DNA of 64,000 nt from Butyrivibrio sp. INlla18 (GTDB lineage: Bacteria > Bacillota > Clostridia > Lachnospirales > Lachnospiraceae), in NCBI RefSeq assembly GCF_900103635.1, contig NZ_FMXK01000011.1:62001-126000 (forward strand), read 5' to 3'. Shown one piece after another: positions 25,833 through 33,639 of this stretch. How positions within the stretch are numbered: the first letter of the stretch is position 1; each line of letters starts with the position of its first letter. Made by a program: the position numbers and the translations under genes. The notes under the pieces are model-generated. The model was given only the letters and a program-made list of their open reading frames with translations, was not told the origin of the DNA and searched no databases.

Positions 25833-26711
25833 ATGAACAAATTCCTTAATAACCTTGAGAGGAAAATTGGAAAATATGCAATTCCAAATCTTACTATGTA
25901 TATTATCGGACTATATATAATTGGATATATGATAAGCATAGTAGGAAATGGAACTGGAATATTAGCATATATGACTCTTGATCCAAATCTTATTTTGCAT
26001 GGTCAGATCTGGAGATTGTTTACATGGGTGATCATTCCAATGGGAAGATTTAACCTTCTTACTATCATTACTTTACTTTTTTACTACTTCGTTGGTAATA
26101 CAATGGAGAGGACTCTAGGAACCTTTAGATACAATGTATTTATTTTTGCAGGTTGTCTTTTTATGATCCTTGCTGCATTTCTTACATATTTCTTTTATGG
26201 ACTGCAGCTTGGCTTTGGCACAGAAGCTTTTGCATATGAGTTAAATCTTGCTTCTTTACTATTTTCTACAACACATATACAGACAATAGTATTTCTTGCT
26301 TTTGCAATCTGTTATCCAAATTTACAGGTACTATTGATGTTCATTATTCCTGTAAAGGTTAAATATCTTGGAATTCTTTATGGCGTGGGAATGATTATAG
26401 AAGTGTTATTTGCTTTATTTTCGCTTGATTTTGCTACATTATTTGCAGTTCTTTTACAGCTTATCAACCTTCTTTTATTCTATATCTCACTTGGTAAAGC
26501 TCATCATTTAAAGCCAACTGAAGTTAAGAGAAGAAATGAATTTAAGAAAAATACTAAGATAGTACCACCAGGAATCACAAGACATAAATGCGCAGTTTGC
26601 GGCAAGACAGAAATTAGCGATCCTAATGCAGAGTTCAGATTCTGTTCAAAATGTAATGGCAACTATGAATATTGCCAGGATCATTTATTTACACATCAGC
26701 ATATTAAATAA
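25833..26711 (+). CDS. Rhomboid-like membrane protein with C-terminal zinc ribbon, protease motif absent
   Basis: Protein of 292 residues with about six membrane segments between residues 18 and 222. The loop HGQIWRLFTWVIIPMG resembles the G-x-x-W-R-L-x-T segment of rhomboids. The catalytic G-x-S-G and the later histidine are not found, so it is probably a pseudoprotease. The soluble tail has four to five cysteines (CAVCGK, FCSKCNG, YCQDHLF) arranged as a zinc ribbon with nearby histidines. It starts 17 bases after the sensor gene with GAGG upstream, and the sigma-like gene follows 12 bases on. Function unknown; scaffolding or control of a membrane partner is a guess. Confidence 0.75.
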   Translation: MNKFLNNLERKIGKYAIPNLTMYIIGLYIIGYMISIVGNGTGILAYMTLDPNLILHGQIWRLFTWVIIPMGRFNLLTIITLLFYYFVGNTMERTLGTFRYNVFIFAGCLFMILAAFLTYFFYGLQLGFGTEAFAYELNLASLLFSTTHIQTIVFLAFAICYPNLQVLLMFIIPVKVKYLGILYGVGMIIEVLFALFSLDFATLFAVLLQLINLLLFYISLGKAHHLKPTEVKRRNEFKKNTKIVPPGITRHKCAVCGKTEISDPNAEFRFCSKCNGNYEYCQDHLFTHQHIK

Positions 26712-26723
26712 TTTGGAGCAGTA

Positions 26724-27491
26724 ATGGGAAATATAGATAATAAAGAAAAAGAATTTGCAGAAATATTAAAACAGGTCACAAGATTTGCCAGAGAAAATAA
26801 GAACGTTATCTCAAGTGAGCAGGTAAAAGAAGCTTTTTCAGAGCTCGATTTTGATGATAAGCAGTTTGAGATGGTATTTGAATACCTCAAAAATCACAAG
26901 ATCTCCGTAGATGGAGAAGCTGTTGATACTGATGAAGGTCTTTCTACAGAAGAAAAGAATTATCTTCAGGACTATATTGAAAGCCTTGAAGCACTTCCTA
27001 AATACACAGATGGAGAGAAAAAGGCAATCTCTATGTCAGCAATTGCAGGAGATAAGGATGCACAAAGTAAGCTTATTGAGATGTATCTTCCTCTTGTTGT
27101 AGATGTTGCTAGAATGTACTCAGATCAAGGCGTTTTTCTAGAGGACCTTATTGGTGAGGGAAATGTAGCCCTTACAAAAGGTGTAACAATGCTTGATGCA
27201 GTAGGAGAGCCCGAAGAAGTAGAAAGCTTTCTTTATAAGCTCATGCTTGATGCAATGGAGAACATCATTCAGGAAAATCTTGCTGAGGATGCTGGAAGCC
27301 AAAAGGTACTAAAGCTTGTACAGGAAGTAGCAGATAAAGCTGCTGAGCTTGCGGAGGATCTTAGAAGAAAGGTTACTGTTGCTGAACTTATGCAAGAAAC
27401 AGGTTGGGACGAAGACAAGATAAGATCCGCCATAAAATTTAGCGGTGATAATATAGAAGATCTTGATAGCGGAGAAAAAAAGAAAAACTGA
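26724..27491 (+). CDS. Sigma-70-like protein lacking region 4
   Basis: Protein of 255 residues. Residues 1-62 form a small helical N-terminal domain like sigma region 1.1 (FEYLKNHKISV). Residues 117-155 match sigma region 2.1-2.2 (LIEMYLPLVVDVARMY, LEDLIGEGNVALTKGV), the core-polymerase contact. The aromatic/basic promoter-melting part of region 2 is not recognisable, and the next segment is acidic. Residues 213-248 look like region 3 (RKVTVAELMQETGWDEDKIR). No region 4 helix-turn-helix follows. It may bind polymerase core without recognising promoters, or act on other proteins. It lies between the rhomboid-like gene and an unknown gene. Confidence 0.75.
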   Translation: MGNIDNKEKEFAEILKQVTRFARENKNVISSEQVKEAFSELDFDDKQFEMVFEYLKNHKISVDGEAVDTDEGLSTEEKNYLQDYIESLEALPKYTDGEKKAISMSAIAGDKDAQSKLIEMYLPLVVDVARMYSDQGVFLEDLIGEGNVALTKGVTMLDAVGEPEEVESFLYKLMLDAMENIIQENLAEDAGSQKVLKLVQEVADKAAELAEDLRRKVTVAELMQETGWDEDKIRSAIKFSGDNIEDLDSGEKKKN

Positions 27492-27492
27492 C

Positions 27493-27909
27493 ATGAACAA
27501 TATTGTTAATGAAGATGATTTCAAATACTATATGCAGGATCTTGAAAGATATTACTTTGGAGCTCGTTATGATTATAATGAGCTCTTAAATAATGAAATG
27601 GTTCCTTTTAAGTTTAAGACGATCATTTCAAAATATCTTATAGAACAAATTGATCCATCAACTACAATTGAAAGTCATCTGTATTTTTTAGAAAAAGATT
27701 CTTTTGATTATAAAGTGCTAAAGCAGTTAAAAGCAAGAGTACGAACATCTCTTTATAAAACAAAGGCAGATAATACCAAAGGATATAAGGAAAAAGTATT
27801 TACTATAGAGCAGCTTGTTAAATTATCAAAGGAAGAAAAAGAAGACTTAGGAATAATAGTAAGAGAACTGATCATTGGAAAGCTTTCATTATTTGCTTTT
27901 CAGATCTGA
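27493..27909 (+). CDS. Unknown protein, last gene of the sensor operon
   Basis: Protein of 138 residues, not recognised. It is soluble and mostly helical, rich in Lys, Glu and Tyr (DDFKYYMQDLERYYFGARYD near the start; KVFTIEQLVKLSKEEKEDL near the end). No cysteine, metal or nucleotide motif is visible. The ATG at 27493 comes one base after the stop of the sigma-like gene, and the GGAG at 27472-27475 lies within that gene. A longer frame from 27463 lacks a ribosome site. The tight spacing ties it to the three genes before it, and a terminator follows 14 bases after its stop. Confidence 0.75.
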   Translation: MNNIVNEDDFKYYMQDLERYYFGARYDYNELLNNEMVPFKFKTIISKYLIEQIDPSTTIESHLYFLEKDSFDYKVLKQLKARVRTSLYKTKADNTKGYKEKVFTIEQLVKLSKEEKEDLGIIVRELIIGKLSLFAFQI

Positions 27910-27922
27910 AAGAAGAGTACAA

Positions 27923-27955
27923 AAAAACCACCGATCACTCGGTGGTTTTTATTTT
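27923..27955. terminator. Bidirectional terminator between the sensor operon and rpmB
   Basis: Stem AAAAACCACCGA (27923-27934) with TCGGTGGTTTTT (27939-27950), four-base loop. T runs exist on both strands, so it can serve both convergent genes. Confidence 0.92.
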
Positions 27956-27963
27956 CAAGATTA

Positions 27964-28149
27964 TCAAGCTCTTTCAACTTTGTTTGATCTAAGGCAGCTT
28001 GCGCAAACGTGCATTCTCTTTGACTGTCCGTTAACCTTACATGTAACGTTCTGAACGTTAGACTTCCAAACTCTGTTAGATCTTCTATGAGAATGGCTTA
28101 CGTTGTTTCCGAAATGAACGCCCTTGCCACAAATATCACATTTAGCCAT
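27964..28149 (-). CDS. rpmB: Ribosomal protein L28
   Basis: Large-subunit ribosomal protein of 61 residues. MAKCDICGKG at the N-terminus and HVCASCLRS near the C-terminus give the two CxxC pairs of the zinc-binding form, and NNVSHSHRRSNR is the conserved central part. GGAGG precedes the start on the minus strand. It stands alone, divergent from yloU. In Bacillus rpmB is also next to yloU. Confidence 0.97.
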   Translation of the reverse strand: MAKCDICGKGVHFGNNVSHSHRRSNRVWKSNVQNVTCKVNGQSKRMHVCASCLRSNKVERA

Positions 28150-28224
28150 TTTGACACCTCCTTATAAGCCATGTAATCTAATCAATAGCGTAATTTATTG
28201 GGGATTTACATCCGCAACATTGAT

Positions 28225-28253
28225 ATATTAGCAGAAACAAAAACGGATTGCAA
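28225..28253 (-). promoter_or_regulatory. Promoter of rpmB
   Basis: On the minus strand TTGCAA (28248-28253), 17 bases, TAATAT (28225-28230) with a TGC extension directly before the -10. The leader of about 70 bases shows no obvious structure. Confidence 0.6.
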
Positions 28254-28275
28254 GCAAAATATACAAAATTTATGG

Positions 28276-28304
28276 TTTATTTTTTTAGAAACTGCTATTA
28301 TAAT
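28276..28304 (+). promoter_or_regulatory. Candidate promoter of the yloU-fakA genes
   Basis: A perfect TATAAT at 28299-28304 with a poor -35 (TTTATT, 28276-28281) at 17 bases. It lies 54 bases before the yloU start, in the gap shared with rpmB. Confidence 0.5.
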
Positions 28305-28358
28305 ACTATATGTATGCTAAAAAGGTAGTCCTATGGCTATCTGATAAGGAGGACAAAT

Positions 28359-28721
28359 ATGAAGACTTCGGTGGTAAACACTCACATGGGAAATATTTCT
28401 ATCGATAATGAAGTAATTGCCCAGTATGCAGGTGCTGTTGCTATGGAGTGCTTTGGAATTGTCGGAATGGCTAACGTCAACGTCAAGGATGGCCTTGTAA
28501 GCCTTCTTAAGATCGATTCCATGACAAGAGGTATCAACGTATCTCTTGATGACAATAATAAACTGGTTTTAGATTTCCATGTTATAGTTGCTTATGGTGT
28601 TAGCATTTCAGCTGTTTCAGACAACTTGATTGATAACGTCAAATATAAAGTAGAAGAATTTACCGGGCTTGAAATCGAGAAGATCAATATCTACATCGAA
28701 GGTGTCCGCGTGATAGATTGA
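28359..28721 (+). CDS. yloU: Asp23/Gls24 family protein (YloU-like)
   Basis: Protein of 120 residues of the alkaline-shock Asp23 family. The pattern GNISIDNEVIAQYAGAVAME and the ending VEEFTGLEIEKINIYIEGV are typical (I-x-x-x-V-I-x-x-I-A-x-x-A at the start, V-x-I-x-V-x-G-V at the end). The family is linked to envelope homeostasis but its biochemical activity is not established. It precedes fakA by 39 bases, the same order as yloU-yloV in Bacillus. AAGGAGG at 28344-28350. Confidence 0.9.
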   Translation: MKTSVVNTHMGNISIDNEVIAQYAGAVAMECFGIVGMANVNVKDGLVSLLKIDSMTRGINVSLDDNNKLVLDFHVIVAYGVSISAVSDNLIDNVKYKVEEFTGLEIEKINIYIEGVRVID

Positions 28722-28760
28722 TAATTATTCGATTTAGGCAAGTCTAGGAGGAATTTTGTT

Positions 28761-30527
28761 TTGAGTAATAATGTAATTGACGCTAAGATGCTGTCAAAGA
28801 TGTTTTTATCTGGTGCCAAGAATCTTGAAGCCAAGAAGGAGTGGATAAACGAACTTAACGTGTTCCCAGTTCCTGACGGAGATACTGGTACTAACATGAC
28901 TATGACTATCATGTCTGCTGCCAAAGAGGTTTCTGCATTAAATGATAGCGCAAACATGGAAGCTATCTGCAAGGCAATCTCATCTGGATCCCTTCGCGGA
29001 GCTAGAGGTAACTCAGGTGTTATCCTTTCACAGCTTCTTAGAGGTTTCACAAAAGTTGTTAAGACTAATGATGAAGTAAATGTTCAGATCTTGGCAGAGG
29101 CTTTTGATAAGGCTGTAGAGACAGCTTACAAGGCTGTTATGAAGCCAAAGGAAGGAACAATCCTTACAGTTGCTAAGGGAGCAAGCGAAAAGGCTCATGA
29201 GCTGGCTGTAGAAGGAACTGAAGATATCGAGTATTTCTGTGCAGAAGTTATCAAATATGCAGAAGAGGTCCTTTCCAAGACTCCTGATATGTTACCTGTT
29301 CTTAAGCAGGCTGGAGTAGTTGATTCTGGCGGACAGGGACTTGTACAGGTGTTAAAGGGTGCCTTTGATGGTTATCTCGGCAAAGAGATCGACCTTTCAA
29401 TAAATGAAGAGTCAGCAACTCCTGTTACCAAGAATGAAGTTCAGGAAGAAGCTGATATTAAGTTTGGATATTGTACTGAGTTCATAGTTCTTTTATCAAA
29501 GCCACTTAATGTTAAGCAGGAGATTGATTTTAAGAACTTCCTGGAGTCAATCGGTGACAGCATTGTAATGGTTGCTGATGATGAGATCTGCAAAGTACAC
29601 GTACATTCTAATGATCCAGGTCTTGCTATTCAGAGAGCTCTTATGTATGGTCAGCTTTCTAATATGAAGATCGACAACATGAGAATGGAGCATAGAGAGA
29701 AGCTCTTCCACGAGAACAACGATGGTTCTTGGGCAGAGATCAAGACTGAGATAAATGGTGCAGCAGAGCTCACACCTACATACCTTCCTGGAGACGATAT
29801 TCCTCTTGGAGATAAGGTCGAGATGATCGATGAGCCAGCATCCAATGAGCCACGCAAAGAGATTGGATTCGTAACTGTTTGTGCAGGTTCTGGACTTGCA
29901 GAGATCTTCAGAGGTCTTGGCGTTGATTATGTTATTGAGGGTGGTCAGACAATGAACCCTAGCACAGCTGATATTCTAGATGCTGTAGCCAAGGTCAACG
30001 CTGACACTGTTATAGTTCTTCCAAATAACAAGAATATTATTCTTGCAGCAAATCAGGCAGCTATCATGTGTGAAGATGGCGACGAAGACAAGAAGATCGT
30101 TGTTGTTCCTTCCAAGACAGTACCTCAGGGTATCACAGCTATCATCAACTACGTGCCTGATGTACCTGTAGAGGACAATGTGGCTGCAATGACAGATGCT
30201 ATTTCTACTGTTAATACTGGTGAAGTTACTTATGCCGTTAGAGATACAGTTATTGATGATGTTCAGATCAGACAGGGCGATTACATGGGAATCGGTGATT
30301 CAGGAATCCTTTCTGTTGGTTCAGGTATCGAGGATGTAGCATTTGAGATGCTTTCAAAGATGATGAACGAGGATCTTGAGCTCATCAGTGTATACTACGG
30401 TGAAGATGTAGAAGAGAAGGATGCAGAGGCACTTAGAGAGCGCATTTCTAAGGAATTTCCTGGGTGCGACGTTGAGCTTCAGTTTGGTGGTCAGCCAATC
30501 TATTATTACATTCTTTCAGCAGAGTAA
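28761..30527 (+). CDS. fakA: Fatty acid kinase catalytic subunit FakA (YloV, DhaL-like)
   Basis: Protein of 588 residues. Residues 1-200 form a DhaL/Dak2 ATP-binding domain with NVFPVPDGDTGTNM (the metal-binding Asp cluster), GSLRGARGNSGVILSQ and VVDSGGQGLV. The C-terminal part contains the second domain and the DUF-type tail seen in FakA. FakA phosphorylates fatty acids presented by a FakB (DegV) protein, and a DegV gene lies two genes downstream at 32735. The start is the TTG at 28761 with AGGAGGA at 28746-28752. A terminator follows. Confidence 0.93.
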   Translation: MSNNVIDAKMLSKMFLSGAKNLEAKKEWINELNVFPVPDGDTGTNMTMTIMSAAKEVSALNDSANMEAICKAISSGSLRGARGNSGVILSQLLRGFTKVVKTNDEVNVQILAEAFDKAVETAYKAVMKPKEGTILTVAKGASEKAHELAVEGTEDIEYFCAEVIKYAEEVLSKTPDMLPVLKQAGVVDSGGQGLVQVLKGAFDGYLGKEIDLSINEESATPVTKNEVQEEADIKFGYCTEFIVLLSKPLNVKQEIDFKNFLESIGDSIVMVADDEICKVHVHSNDPGLAIQRALMYGQLSNMKIDNMRMEHREKLFHENNDGSWAEIKTEINGAAELTPTYLPGDDIPLGDKVEMIDEPASNEPRKEIGFVTVCAGSGLAEIFRGLGVDYVIEGGQTMNPSTADILDAVAKVNADTVIVLPNNKNIILAANQAAIMCEDGDEDKKIVVVPSKTVPQGITAIINYVPDVPVEDNVAAMTDAISTVNTGEVTYAVRDTVIDDVQIRQGDYMGIGDSGILSVGSGIEDVAFEMLSKMMNEDLELISVYYGEDVEEKDAEALRERISKEFPGCDVELQFGGQPIYYYILSAE

Positions 30528-30543
30528 TTATTTAGGAATATTC

Positions 30544-30570
30544 AGCCAGGCTTTTTGCCTGGCTTTATTT
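30544..30570 (+). terminator. Rho-independent terminator after fakA
   Basis: Stem AGCCAGGC (30544-30551) with GCCTGGCT (30557-30564), loop of five T, then TTATTT. Confidence 0.85.
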
Positions 30571-30594
30571 CTATATAGAATTATGAGGTGTGAG

Positions 30595-32664
30595 TTGGGG
30601 AAAAGAGAACTTGAAGAAAACATCATAAATCTTAAAGGCGTAGGAGATAAGACCGTTAAACTCTTTGAAAAATGCGGTGTTAGAACCTGCCGTGATCTGA
30701 TAAGCTACTATCCAAGAACCTATGACCTTTTTAGCGACATAGTTAATGCTTCAGATGTCATAAATGGTGAAGTCAATACAGTAAGGCTTACTATCATTGG
30801 AAATGTAGTCAAAAGGAGAGTAAGAAACCTTACTATCATTGCTTTTGACGCAGCTGATCAGACTGGTAAGATCAAGATCACTTACTTTAACGCGCCTTAT
30901 CTTATTAATTCTCTAAAATCTGGTACCACTCATGTATTTAGAGGCCAAGTACAAAGAAAAGGTTCTTTCTTTACTATGAATCAGCCCAAAATGTACAAGC
31001 TTGATGAATATATGGGAATCGTAAGGAGCATGCAGCCTAGATATCCTTTGGTTAAAGGTCTTACAAATACTGCTGTCATGAAAGCTGTTAAGGGAGCACT
31101 TTCTTCAGCTGGATCTTTTGAAGAGTTCCTACCAAAAGAGATACTAGATAAATACGAACTCATGGGATATTCCGAGGCTCTTTATAATATTCATTTCCCA
31201 AAAAATAGAGATTATCTAGAAAGTGCAAGAAGACGTCTTGCTTATGATGAATTCCTTTTATTTGTCTTAAAGCTGCGTCTATTAAAAAATACACAGGAAG
31301 TTTTAAAGAATTCTTTTCCTATGATAGAAGTTTCAGAAGTTAATAGACTTTTGGAACAGCTTCCATATAAGCTAACAAATGCTCAGCTAAATGCATGGGA
31401 AGACATCAAAAATGATATTTCTGGAGAGGGCGTTATGAACAGGCTTATTCAGGGCGATGTTGGATCTGGTAAGACTGTAATTGCGCTACTTGCTCTTTTA
31501 ACAACTGCTGCAAACGGATATCAAGGGGCTCTTATGGCTCCTACTGAGGTTTTAGCAGCACAGCACTACGAAAGCTTTAAAGAGATCATTCAGAAATATA
31601 ACTTAAAGAGCTTAAAACCAGTTCTTTTAACAGGAGCTCTTTCTGCAAAGGATAAAAAAGAAGCCCAAAGGCAGATCAGTGAAGGTGAAGTAAACTGCAT
31701 CATAGGAACAAATGCTCTTATTCAGGAAAAGGTTAATTACAAGAACCTAGCCCTTGTAGTTACTGATGAGCAGCACAGATTTGGTGTTCGTCAAAGGGAG
31801 TCTCTAGCTGGAAAAGGCGAAAATGTCCATGTTCTTGCAATGAGTGCAACGCCTATACCTAGAACTTTGGCCATCATATTATATGGAGACCTTCATATCT
31901 CGGTCATTGATGAGCTTCCTGGTGGCAGGCTCCCTATCAAGAACTGCGTGGTAGGTACTGACTATAGGCCAACTGCTTACAAATTCATAAAGGACCAGGT
32001 AGAAAAAGGAAGACAGGCCTATGTCATCTGTCCAATGGTAGAAGAAGGTGAACTAGACGGCGTTGAGAATGTAACAGACTATACTGATAAGCTAAGAGCA
32101 GCCCTTCCTTCTGATATTCAGGTGGAAATGTTACATGGCAGGATGAAGCCTTCTGTCAAGGATGAGATCATGGAGGCCTTTGCAAGGAAAGATATAGATG
32201 TTCTGGTTTCTACAACGGTAATTGAAGTCGGGATCAATGTGCCAAATGCTACAGTTATGATGATAGAAAATGCTGAGAGATTTGGCCTATCTCAGCTTCA
32301 TCAGCTTCGAGGAAGAGTAGGTAGAGGAAAAGAGCAGTCTTATTGCATTTTCCTTAATACATCAGAGTCAGATGAGGCAAAACAAAGGCTTGATATTATG
32401 AATAAGTCAAATGATGGCTTTAAGATTGCAGAAGAGGACCTGCGGCAAAGAGGCCCCGGAGATCTATTTGGGGTTAGACAGAGCGGAGATTTGAACTTCA
32501 GAGTTGGTGACATATACCACGACAGTGACCTTGTAAAAGCTGCTGCTATGGATGCTGATAATATCCTTTTGGATGACCCAGATTTAGCCAAGCCACAACA
32601 TGGTGTGATTAGAGATATGCTATATACAAAATCTGTAAATCCGGTTGACTTAATGGCTTTATAA
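30595..32664 (+). CDS. recG: ATP-dependent DNA helicase RecG
   Basis: Branch-migration helicase for stalled forks and recombination. The roughly 690 residues start with a wedge/OB part (LKGVGDKTVKLFEKCGV, YYPRTYDLF), then helicase motifs: Walker A GDVGSGKTVIALLAL, DEQHRFGVRQRE (motif II, DEQH), MSATPIPRTLA (motif III) and GRVGRG (motif VI). The end QRGPGDLFGVRQSG is typical. The chosen start is TTG 30595, with GAGGTG at 30585-30590. ATG 30583 four codons upstream is possible but lacks a ribosome site. The in-frame reading back to 30421 overlaps fakA and is rejected. Confidence 0.95.
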   Translation: MGKRELEENIINLKGVGDKTVKLFEKCGVRTCRDLISYYPRTYDLFSDIVNASDVINGEVNTVRLTIIGNVVKRRVRNLTIIAFDAADQTGKIKITYFNAPYLINSLKSGTTHVFRGQVQRKGSFFTMNQPKMYKLDEYMGIVRSMQPRYPLVKGLTNTAVMKAVKGALSSAGSFEEFLPKEILDKYELMGYSEALYNIHFPKNRDYLESARRRLAYDEFLLFVLKLRLLKNTQEVLKNSFPMIEVSEVNRLLEQLPYKLTNAQLNAWEDIKNDISGEGVMNRLIQGDVGSGKTVIALLALLTTAANGYQGALMAPTEVLAAQHYESFKEIIQKYNLKSLKPVLLTGALSAKDKKEAQRQISEGEVNCIIGTNALIQEKVNYKNLALVVTDEQHRFGVRQRESLAGKGENVHVLAMSATPIPRTLAIILYGDLHISVIDELPGGRLPIKNCVVGTDYRPTAYKFIKDQVEKGRQAYVICPMVEEGELDGVENVTDYTDKLRAALPSDIQVEMLHGRMKPSVKDEIMEAFARKDIDVLVSTTVIEVGINVPNATVMMIENAERFGLSQLHQLRGRVGRGKEQSYCIFLNTSESDEAKQRLDIMNKSNDGFKIAEEDLRQRGPGDLFGVRQSGDLNFRVGDIYHDSDLVKAAAMDADNILLDDPDLAKPQHGVIRDMLYTKSVNPVDLMAL

Positions 32665-32734
32665 AAGTAATATAGAACTAGTGTTTAAGTTTAAAAATGG
32701 GAGGATTGTCGGCCTTTTGTCGACTGCTTTTAGT

Positions 32735-33604
32735 ATGTCAAAGATAGCAATTATCACAGATAGTAATAGTGGTGTCACTCAGTCTCAGGCTGAGGAGCTT
32801 GGAATCTTTGTTGTTCCAATGCCTTTCATGATAAATAATGAAGAGTTTTTTGAGGACATTAATCTAACTCAGGAGCAGTTTTATGCAAAGCTTGGCGAAG
32901 ATGCATCAGTATCTACAAGCCAGCCAACTCCTGATTCTCTTATGACTCTTTGGGATAAGGTATTAAAAGAGTATGACCAGATCATTTATATACCAATGAG
33001 CAGCGGTCTTTCTGGTTCTTGCCAGAGCGCTTACATGATCGCGCAGGAAGAGTACGAAGGCAAAGTATTCGTAGTTGATAACCAGAGAATATCAGTAACC
33101 CAGAGGCAGTCAGCACTTGATGCTAAGGCCATGGCTGACGCAGGATATTCTGCTGAAGAAATTGTAAAAGTTCTAATGGATACTAAGTTTGAATCTAGTA
33201 TCTATATCATGCTTGATACATTGTATTACCTCAAAAAAGGAGGTCGTATCACTCCTGCAGCTGCAGCTTTAGGAACACTTCTTAGACTTAAGCCAGTTCT
33301 ACAGATTCAGGGTGAGAAGCTTGATGCATTTGCCAAAGCAAGAACCAGCAGTCAGGGCAAAAATATCATGATAAACGCCATAAAGGCAGATATTGAGAAT
33401 AGATTTGGCGGTATGGAAGCCAAGGATTTCCACATTGCTTGTGCTTATACTCAGGACCTTGATCTTGCAAATGATTGGAAAAAAGAGTTAGAGGAAGCCT
33501 TCCCTGGTTTTGATATTCATATGGATCCACTTTCTCTTTCTGTTGCCTGCCACATTGGACCAGGCGCTTTGGCTGTAACAGTCACCAAAAAAGTCCATGT
33601 ATAA
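32735..33604 (+). CDS. DegV family fatty-acid-binding protein (FakB-like)
   Basis: Protein of about 289 residues. IAIITDSNSGV at the N-terminus, SSGLSGSCQSA, and LYYLKKGGRITPAAAALGT are the DegV hallmarks that surround the bound fatty acid. In known FakAB systems such proteins present fatty acids to FakA, whose gene is at 28761. The start is uncertain. ATG 32735 gives the usual family N-terminus but has no ribosome site. A strong GGGAGG at 32699-32704 is 12 bases before an in-frame TTG at 32717 that would add six residues. A GTG at 32681 has no site. Confidence 0.88.
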   Translation: MSKIAIITDSNSGVTQSQAEELGIFVVPMPFMINNEEFFEDINLTQEQFYAKLGEDASVSTSQPTPDSLMTLWDKVLKEYDQIIYIPMSSGLSGSCQSAYMIAQEEYEGKVFVVDNQRISVTQRQSALDAKAMADAGYSAEEIVKVLMDTKFESSIYIMLDTLYYLKKGGRITPAAAALGTLLRLKPVLQIQGEKLDAFAKARTSSQGKNIMINAIKADIENRFGGMEAKDFHIACAYTQDLDLANDWKKELEEAFPGFDIHMDPLSLSVACHIGPGALAVTVTKKVHV

Positions 33605-33639
33605 TTTTGATATAAAAAGTTTTGAAAAGGGGTAACTTA

